Shown here: positions 56,715 through 64,000 of the stretch, piece by piece
Layout: each line of letters starts with the position of its first letter
How positions within the stretch are numbered: the first letter of the stretch is position 1
Assembly: GCA_021464415.1 (NCBI GenBank)
Contig: CM038467.1
Span: forward strand, 46,499,715-46,563,714
Direction of reading: 5' to 3'
Origin: Lonicera japonica
Lineage: Eukaryota; Streptophyta; Magnoliopsida; Dipsacales; Caprifoliaceae
DNA: 64,000 nt
Program-made: the position numbers and the translations under genes
The notes under the pieces: model-generated
What the model saw: only the letters and a program-made list of their open reading frames with translations
Databases searched by the model: none
Told to the model about the DNA's origin: nothing

Positions 56715-57906
56715 AGTGAGTGGGACCAACTCTTTAACATTGGTGCTGAACCAATGTTATTTTTAATTGGTTATTTATATTTATCTTGATTATTTATTCA
56801 ATTCAATCATTGTTATCTAACTTGCATTAATTATATAGTATAATATTTATTTATCATGCACAATAGATCCTAGACAGTCACGTGGACATTCCTAAAAAAA
56901 TATTTAAAGTGATGTGGCAAATCATTCACGAGAAAAATGTTCAAAAGATTCCAAATTCAACACATTCAAGAAGTTCAACAATATTCAAGAAAAGAATTAT
57001 GTACATGAGTGAGATAGGAATATTTTTGTTAAGCCATAAATATTTGATCATAACGTTTATTGCTCAAATTAATACTCAAAGTTAAAATGTTTTGAAAAAT
57101 AATTTTATCTAATAATTAATTTATATATATATATATATGCATATTATATTGATACTTTTTGTAAGACTTAAAAAAAAAGTTGGATATTTTCTTTATCCAT
57201 CATATCCTTTCCATTGCCTAAAAATAGGCTCAAAGCTGTTTTTGATAAAAAAGTTATATCATTATTTAATGGAAAGTGGGCCGGGTTGGATGGAAAAAAG
57301 GTAGTAGAAGAGCATAATAAGAGTCCTGAATAGGTAATTGTTAACTAAAAGAGACAAGTCTTATATAATTTCTCAAAACTTTATATTTCCAAAAATATTA
57401 TTTTTGAGTCTACCTTTGCTATCTCTTTCAATGAATCCGTTTATGGTATAGACCAGTCCGTTTATGACATTTTTTTGTCTTTTTACGACGAAAAAAGGTT
57501 GTAAAAAGGATCGGTTCGTACGTACGGACTGATCCGCATTTGAAAATTTTCGCTCTTTCAATATTTAAGATCGAAATCTTTCAAAGTCAATATTTTATTG
57601 ATTTCAAAACTTTCTTGAACATTTTATTTGAACAATTACAGTTATTATCCTTTGATTAAATTTCTATAACTCGAGTGTGTATCTTGTTTTCATACAAATA
57701 GTTAAATAGAGTTATTATTTATTACTGTGTTTCACCAAACAATCTTTATTATCCATTTGTTATTGAATTTTTCGTAGTATAGTAAGAAGGTTTCTTATGT
57801 GAGTGTAGTGAACTTATATGAATGTTTGATCTTCCCCATTAGAAGATCGTAAGAATAGTGGAATTTCTTGGGTGTTGACCATAGGCGCGAATGTTGGAGA
57901 GCTGAA

Positions 57907-58574
57907 CATTCCCTTTCGAGGATCATATTTTTAAAATGCTGAATGATATATTCATTGTCAATAACTTCAAAAACATCTTTCTCGATATATGTTACCAAGC
58001 AATCATTCATGAATAAATAATAATAAATAATAACCAACAAACAAATATACTAACAATAAACATTAATAAATAATAAATAACAAACAAACATATTAATAAA
58101 CACCTAAAAGCAAATATCAATATTTAACAATCTAAGAAGCAAATTAACATTAAAACACCTAAATTTTAATATTAAAAATTAAAACAAAATAGTATAAGAG
58201 ATTATAAGAAAGTAATATGACCTAAGAGGCTCCTGTGAAACAAATGAAGAACGAAGAAGATGAAAAGAGGCAAGGAGTGTTGCGGCGGAAAGAAACTGAA
58301 AAAATAGAAGAGTGCTGCGGTTGAAACAGTAAATTAAAAGAGGCTTGCCGGCGTTGATTATTCAAACAAAGCACCTAACCAAGTATTTATTTACGAAACA
58401 CGTCCCCTGAACTTATACAGCTTGTCGCGCAACGGTCCCTCAACCACTAAAGTTTTTTAATTACACGACCACTCCCCTCACTTTCTACGCTACTGCACGA
58501 AAACCCACATGCTAGGTGAAAATTTCAGGAAAATCCAAGCGTGTAGGGCCATTTTCTAAAAAATCTGCGCTCCG
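57907..58574 (-). mobile_element. hAT remnant between copies A and B
   Basis: On the minus strand 57912-58011 encodes MNDCLVTYIEKDVFEVIDNE and onward to HFKNM, the last part of a hAT transposase of the TTF-type/ZMYM1-like kind. It closely resembles 62865-63077. The right end, GCGCTCCGCCCCTG at 58561-58574, is a hAT terminus. The rest of the transposase and the other terminus are missing; the left edge coincides with the end of copy A. Confidence 0.72.
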
Positions 58575-58939
58575 CCCCTGGTCACCACCCACATGTCGCC
58601 AAAAGTAGCGTGAAAACGTGATTTATGGAATAAAAGCATACAGAATTACATTTAATGAGAGGTTCCCATTATGTAAAAATTAGTACCAATTTTATACTTA
58701 TTTGAGGGAAGATAAACTATTCTGGTCGTACGTGGTTTTATTTTTGGAGACAAACTACGCCGATGGTGATTTTATTGTTAAAGAGACAAACCATAGTGGT
58801 ATGACGCTGGTATGACTTCGCCGAGATGTTAAAGAAGAACAGAGAGTGTAAAGGATGAGAGGGGGGGCGAGTACAAGAGTCGCAAAGAGGAGAGAGTTGT
58901 TTTATTTTTGGTTAAACAAACCTACTGGGTTATGGAAAA

Positions 58940-59568
58940 CAATGTTTTAAAAGGCGAGAGCGTAGGTCGAGGCGTTTTCTTGTTGAAAGGCGAGGCGTAA
59001 GCCTCAACGCGCTAATGCGCAAACCTTTCGTGCATTATATATTTAAATTAAAAAAAATAAGAAATAATTAAAAGAGACATCTAACACTAAAAAGAAAGAA
59101 ATAATAATCACATAATCACCTTTTGAAGTAACAAAAAAAATTCAAATAAGCAAATAGATAAATATACACTCAGCACTTTGTGTTATCTTTCTTACTTATG
59201 TTTTCTAATGGCAATAATAGTGCATATAACATCAAAAAGTTGAAATTTTAAGTTGAGGTTTCATACAGATAGCAGGAATGAGTATAATTATCAATTTATA
59301 TCTATATAGCAACAACCAATATGAACTTACGGACAAAAAACTATATATACATGTAAAAGTTGCAGTAAAGAGAAAAAATGCAAAAAGCGTCCAAAAGGCG
59401 TAAAATGCGCAAAAAGCGTATGAGGCGTACAAAAAGGCGAAGTAAAGCGCAAAGAGGCGCAAGCCTTTTGTGCATCACGCACTTGTTAATGAGCTTTAGT
59501 GCGTTTTCTAGAAAAATAGCCCCGAGGCGAGCATCAAGGCGTAAAGGCAAAAGCCTTTTAAAACACTG
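58940..59568. mobile_element. hAT-type MITE, 629 bp, inserted in copy B
   Basis: Ends CAATGTTTTAAAAGGCG and complement of CAGTGTTTTAAAAGGC. The exact 8-bp flank ATGGAAAA lies at 58932-58939 and 59569-59576. Copy A has the empty site GTGGAAAATAAGG near 55197. Subterminal sequence is rich in GAGGCG and AAGGCG words. The Arg/Lys-rich open frames here are artefacts of that repeat. Confidence 0.94.
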
Positions 59569-59690
59569 ATGGAAAATAAGGGTTTAAACGAAGGGCATTG
59601 TGGTAATCTTGCAAGGAAAGGGAAGGACGTAATGGGAAACACATATTATGAACTTGATGCATGCCAGTTTTGTAACTAGTTTGAGTTTAA

Positions 59691-60096
59691 GGTGGCATTT
59701 AATAAAACATCTGAAAACTGAAAACGAAAAACTGAACCGAAAACTGAAATTGAAAAATTGTTTGTTTTACTTTTGAAAATTATATCTGAAAAAAATGTTA
59801 TTTGTTTGAATATAACACATTTGAAAACTGAATTTTTTTAATACGACAATTTTTCCCTCATTAGTGTATTTAGATCACATGATTATGACTTTAATGAGGG
59901 TAAAATAGGTATTTCATAATGGGGTGTTTTAAGTTTTCAGATTTAAGTGGCAAACTTGCCACTTAATTTTTCAGATGCAAATTTTCAGATTTAAGTGGTA
60001 AGTCACTTAATTTTTTTGCCAAACAAACAACTTTGATACCACTTAAATCAGAAAACTTTAAGTTTTCAGATTTAAGTGGTTGAAACAAACAACCCC
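59691..60096. mobile_element. Harbinger-like MITE inserted in copy B
   Basis: 406 bp starting GGTGGCATTTAATAAAAC and ending complementary to GGGGTTGTTTGTTTCAACC, with TAA at 59688-59690 and 60097-60099. Copy A has an uninterrupted site (GAGTTTGACTCTTATA) near 55312. Interior is rich in CTGAAAACTG and TTTTCAGATTTAAGTGG words. Non-coding. Confidence 0.85.
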
Positions 60097-60632
60097 TAAC
60101 TCTTATATTGTGTAGGCCAGCAAAACACTTTTTTTTCTTTCTAGCAAAACACATTGTTACTTTTGTAAATATGTGTTGATCTTTTGCTAAATGTGATTCT
60201 CTATAAAAGTAATGGTTAGTATAAGTAAGATTTATCCTACCAAATCACGCAATAGTTGAGTTTGATAGGATAAAACATTGTTCAATATGATAAGTGTATG
60301 ATAAAATTGAGTTCAACTAAATTTGATACTATAAGCTAACTATATTAGTGTCAGGAAATAGAAACTTGTCTCAAAAGTGGGAGGAGGTGAGCCGATTATC
60401 TAAAAAGTGGAGAGAGAGAGAGAGAGAGACGCCAATTAGATTAACGAGTCTTTTTCTATACTCTCTCTACTTCTTTATTCTCTCTATACATACTCTTTTA
60501 AAATACCGTACAATATTAATTGTATTTCTCTATTTTATATATCCTTACCATATATATCACTATTTGAACACTCAAATAAGATAAATATATTTTACTTACT
60601 ATATATTAAGCTTTACCAATGAGGATGCTATT

Positions 60633-60746
60633 ATGAAATCACTATTTAAAAACAGAAAAACTACAAAGAAGAGTATGAAATTTGAACTGGAAGCACTGCG
60701 AGGGAGAAGAAAAGAACAAGATTCATTTCCTATGCAAATGGATTAG
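60633..60746 (+). CDS. Short ORF, copy B counterpart
   Basis: 37 codons, MKSLFKNRKTTKKSMKFELE to FPMQMD, TAG stop. The same frame and length as 56601-56714. Upstream the frame stays open only briefly (TNEDAI). No family recognised. Confidence 0.25.
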   Translation: MKSLFKNRKTTKKSMKFELEALRGRRKEQDSFPMQMD

Positions 60747-61931
60747 AGTGAGTGGGACCAACGTCTTTAACATCGGTGCTGAACCAATGTTATTTTTAAT
60801 TAGTTATTTATATTTATCTTGATTATTTATTCAATTCAATCATTGTTATCTAACTTGCATAGATTAATATATAGTATAATATTTATTTATCAGCCGCAAT
60901 AGATCCAAGACAGCCATATATGAACATTCTTAAAGAATATTTAAAGTGATGTGACAAATCATTTAAAAAAAATGTTCAAAGGATTCCAAACTCAACACAT
61001 TCAAAAAGTTGAACAATATTCAAGAAAAGAATTATGTACGTGAGTGAAATAGGAATATTTTTGTTTAGTTATAAATATTTGATCATAAGGTTTATTGCTC
61101 AAATTAATACTCAAAGTTAAAATGTAAAATATTTTTATCTAATAATTAATATATATATATATATATGTATATATTATATTGATACTTTTTGTAAGACTAA
61201 AAAAAAAGTTGGATATTTTCTTCATCCATCATATCCTTTCCACTGCCTAAAAATAGGCTCAAAGCTATTTTTGATAAAAAAGTTATATCATTATTTAATG
61301 AAAAGTGGGCTGGGTTGGTTGGAAAAAAGGGAGTAGAAGAGCATAATAAGAGTCCTGAATAGGTAATTGTTAACTAAAAGAGCCAATTCTTATATAATTT
61401 CTCAAAACTTTATATTTCCAAAAATATTATTTTTGAGTCCACCTTGCTATCTCTTTCAATGAGTCGTTTATGGTACGAACCGTTCGTTTACAACTTTTTT
61501 TCGTCTTTTTACGAAGAAAAAAGGTCTTAAAAAAGACCGGTTCATACGGACTGGTTCGCACTTGAAAATTTTCTCTATTTCAATATTTAAGATCGAAATC
61601 TTTCAAAGTCATTATTTTATTGATTTCAAAACTTTCTTGAACATTTTATTCGAATAATTACACTTATTATCCTTTGATTAAATTTCTATAACTCTAGAGT
61701 GTGTATCTTGTTTTCATACAAATAGTTAAATAGAGTTATTATTTATTGGTGTGTTTCACCAAACAATATTTATTATCCATTTGTTATTGAATTTCTCGTA
61801 GTATAGTAAGAAGGTTTCTTATGTAAGTATAGTGAACTTATATGAATGTTTGATCTTCCCCATAAGAAGATTGTACGAATAGTGGAATTTCTTGGGTGTT
61901 GACCATAGGAGCGAATGTTGGGGAGCTGAAC

Positions 61932-62494
61932 CGCTTAAACAAAATGTCTTTAGATTTGTGGTTTAATCTTTATTACTTAACTCGTTCAGTTATATATAAA
62001 TTTTTTAAGTTTGATTCCTTGACTTATTAGTGGATTAACTTAGTTTATTGTTAAATACTTATAATTTGCCATAAACTCTATTCAATCCCCCTCTAAGTTT
62101 AATATTCGACCAACATTTTGAGACACTCGTCTTCTTCTTCTTAACCCCTTTGATTCTAACAATACAAACAAAACAAGAGAAAATATTTAGTATAACGATT
62201 GTAACAACACATGTTATCACATAATAAAATTGCAAGAAATCTATAACTTGTGAACAAAGAGAAATACACACATTCTTGCAATATTGTGATATCCAATAAA
62301 ATTGTAGGAAATTAATAACCAGTGAATAAAGAGAAATGACACTCTCTTGAAATTTTCATAAGATATGTATTAACATGCATTGTTGTAACTATTATATTAA
62401 ATAATTTCTCAATAAAAACACCAAAGACCATTAACTCAAAGACACCACCAATTGATGTGGCTTATTTCAAACATTGTTTAACTAAATTCTTTCT
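61932..62494. other. Spacer between copies B and C
   Basis: AT-rich, with TTCAATCCCCCTCTAAGTTT near 62080-62100 that recalls antisense Copia sequence. Two short tandem-like segments around AAATTGCAAGAAATCTATAA recur at ~62225 and ~62298. No gene. Confidence 0.35.
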
Positions 62495-62713
62495 AAAAGT
62501 AATAGGTACGTCCTTAGACCATCCATAAAAAGTTAGTATATGTAGAATATAGAAGCACGTAATGGTTGAGTTTAATTAGTAGGATAAATAATGTTTTGTT
62601 GGATAAGTGTATGATAAAGTTGAGTTCAGTTAAATTGGCTACTATACATTAACTATATTTGTGGGCGGGAGAGAGAGGTTAATCTCAAAGGTAGGAGAGG
62701 GGGGAGGTGGGCC

Positions 62714-63807
62714 TAGTGGCGGCCAAGATTTCGGCTAAGGTGAAATTCAAAGCATACCAAATCATACTTAAAGTCTTAAAATTTTAACGCAAACATAATA
62801 GCGTTAATAATAACATATAGTTCATACAACTCAAATAAAAAATTTGAACAATTACGAGAAATTACTATATCATTTTACAGTTTTTCATATTTTGAAAATA
62901 TTGCAACACTTCCTCTTTGTAAAAGTTATTAAAAATTTCTTTTTCAATGTATGTCAAGAAACAATCATTCATAAATTCATCTCTCATTTGGTTGCGTAGC
63001 GCACTATTGATGATATTCATTGTAGATAAATCTCTCATTCGGTTACGTAGCACTCTCTTGACAAGTAAATATACCAATGGATAACCAACATGCTAGCTAG
63101 CTTGTTGGTGTCAACCATTTTTTGAGCGAGCTCAATCGCCAATCCCCTTTAAACAAAAAAAAGTCATCATTATAATTCATATATTCTATATAGTTTTCAA
63201 GTTGTTCTTTAAGTAACATGATATCCAATAAAGAAAAATTAGAGGGATTTGTAAACTTAAGTAATTTTCCAAAATCAGATGCAGAGAAAGATTTCGATGG
63301 ATCAAGGCATGCCATAAACAAAAGCAACTCTGTATTGATCTCATCAAAACGGTTCAACTCCTGAAGTTACAAATATATCATTGCATAAAATAATTCAACA
63401 TAATATTAATGGAGATTTTATTTACTTCAACATTTCAATGTGATCGCCTGTGTACTACAAACAAGTCATCCAAATTTGGAATGATTATCTCATTCTTAGT
63501 ACAAAATGAAGAGATAATAACAAATAAAAACTCTCACCCATCATCTTTCAGTCTTTGTAGCAATATCTTCGAGACTTGAACATAAGCCATATCATTGACA
63601 ATATCTTATTTTGTTTTAATTTAAATATTAAGAGTTTTCAATTAGCCCTTGATGTTTTGCTTCTTACACTTAGGTACCCTTAAGTATAAGTTTTTGCAAA
63701 TAAATCCCTATATATATTTGTTTTTTTCCAAAAGGAAACCCATATATGTATAGTAAAAAAAAATTCAAAACCTGAGGGGTGCTTGCCCTAATGTAACTAC
63801 GCCCCTG
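62714..63807 (-). mobile_element. hAT element with internal deletions in copy C
   Basis: 1094 bp with ends TAGTGGCGGCC and complement of CAGGGGCGTAG. The exact 8-bp flank GGTGGGCC lies at 62706-62713 and 63808-63815. It contains only the C-terminal part of a transposase on the minus strand. The 63807 end with the hAT remnant at 58574 suggests one family. Confidence 0.93.
62865..63357 (-). pseudogene. hAT transposase C-terminal remnant
   Basis: Two minus-strand frames, N to C. 63357-63097 starts MNRFDEINTELLLFMACLDP and resembles the region before the dimerisation domain. 63077-62865 contains VYLLVKRVLRNRMRD and MNDCFLTYIEKEIFNNF. The family is the plant TTF-type zinc-finger/ZMYM1-like hAT transposases. 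The conserved dimerisation core usually found here (TASVERxFS type) is absent between the two pieces, and RNRMRD appears again as RNQMRD, a small internal duplication. Not functional. Confidence 0.75.
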
Positions 63808-64000
63808 GGTGGGCCACTCATTTGAAAAGTGGGAGATAGACATTAATTAGATTAGCATCTCAATCTCTCTCTCCTCTTTTTAATTCTCTTTACACTCTCT
63901 ATCCTCCTTTATTCTCTCAGTAGACTATCTTTTGAAATAATGAACAATATAAATTTTGTTTCTCTATTTTATTATATCACTATTTGAACATTAAAAGAAG

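Larger units (their letters stand above)
54215..57906. repeat. Unclassified repeat unit, copy A
   Basis: Copy A begins near ACATGTCACCAAAAGTCG and ends at GGAGAGCTGAAC. It aligns with copy B (58575-61931) except for insertions. Without its two MITEs (54569-55145, 55401-56155) it is about 2.36 kb. Selected segments look roughly 90-95% identical to B by eye. It has no transposase, LTR pair or clear ends, so its origin is unknown. Confidence 0.85.
58575..61931. repeat. Unclassified repeat unit, copy B
   Basis: Aligned with copy A from ACATGTCGCCAAAAGTAG to GGGGAGCTGAAC. It carries two insertions of its own (58940-59568 and 59691-60096) and lacks those of copy A. Direct orientation relative to A and C. 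Confidence 0.85.
62495..64000. repeat. Unclassified repeat unit, copy C (cut by the window end)
   Basis: Matches copy B from AAAAGTAATAGGTACGTCC on (B ~60206) and continues after the inserted hAT element with GGGAGATAGACATTAATTAG and CACTATTTGAACA at the window edge. Divergence from A and B is higher than between A and B. The 5' part of the unit is absent. Confidence 0.75.

Noticed and set aside
59341..59569. Arg/Lys-rich or Leu/Phe-rich ORFs on both strands
   Set aside because: They come from the AAGGCG simple repeats of the 629-bp hAT MITE, and both strands look coding for that reason.

Overview
The window is AT-rich plant nuclear DNA. Introns are long and GT-AG, the wall-associated receptor kinase and FAR1-type proteins are plant families, and most of the sequence is decayed transposable elements. 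It looks like a eudicot, but I cannot name the species. There are only two host genes, both on the + strand.

Layout. 1-5400: repeat-rich DNA with a dimeric minisatellite (2405-3235) and a second ~31-bp minisatellite (3993-4170). 5401-6596: the 3' exon of a wall-associated-kinase-like receptor (membrane helix plus complete kinase); no ectodomain exons lie upstream in the window. 6597-15591: intergenic DNA with a Harbinger-like MITE, a Stowaway MITE and a Helitron-like element containing a tandem duplication. 15592-39372: a complete peroxisomal long-chain acyl-CoA synthetase gene (LACS6 type, 23 coding exons, 700 residues). Its exons were rebuilt by reading frames across splice sites, and all 22 introns are GT-AG with phases that match. 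Its introns hold many small elements: a 292-bp SMART-like LTR element, two TRIM-like elements, solo LTRs, an antisense ~2-kb LTR element with a nested LINE tail, a LINE fragment with an open RT zinc-finger ORF, hAT MITEs and Stowaway MITEs.

39373-46961: gene-free, with a LINE remnant, a Harbinger-like MITE, a GC-rich solo LTR (43596-43877, perfect 5-bp TSD) and a Copia-like LTR remnant. 46962-52316: a Mutator-like element with ~190-bp terminal inverted repeats and a FAR1-type transposase gene broken by frameshifts; it may carry a second spliced unit on the opposite strand. 53632-54162: second copy of the Harbinger-like MITE, with a G-quadruplex-forming run. 54215-64000: three copies (A, B, C) of an unclassified non-coding repeat, split by MITE and hAT insertions. 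Because the copies serve as each other's empty site, four insertions can be bounded almost to the base.

Functionally, the LACS6-like enzyme should activate fatty acids for peroxisomal beta-oxidation, and the WAK-like protein should be a plasma-membrane kinase. Nothing suggests the two act together. I did not find a convincing new biological system. The best leads are the MULE's opposite-strand exons, the 292-bp SMART-like element, the reciprocal empty sites in the A/B/C repeat, and a short ORF kept in two copies of that repeat.
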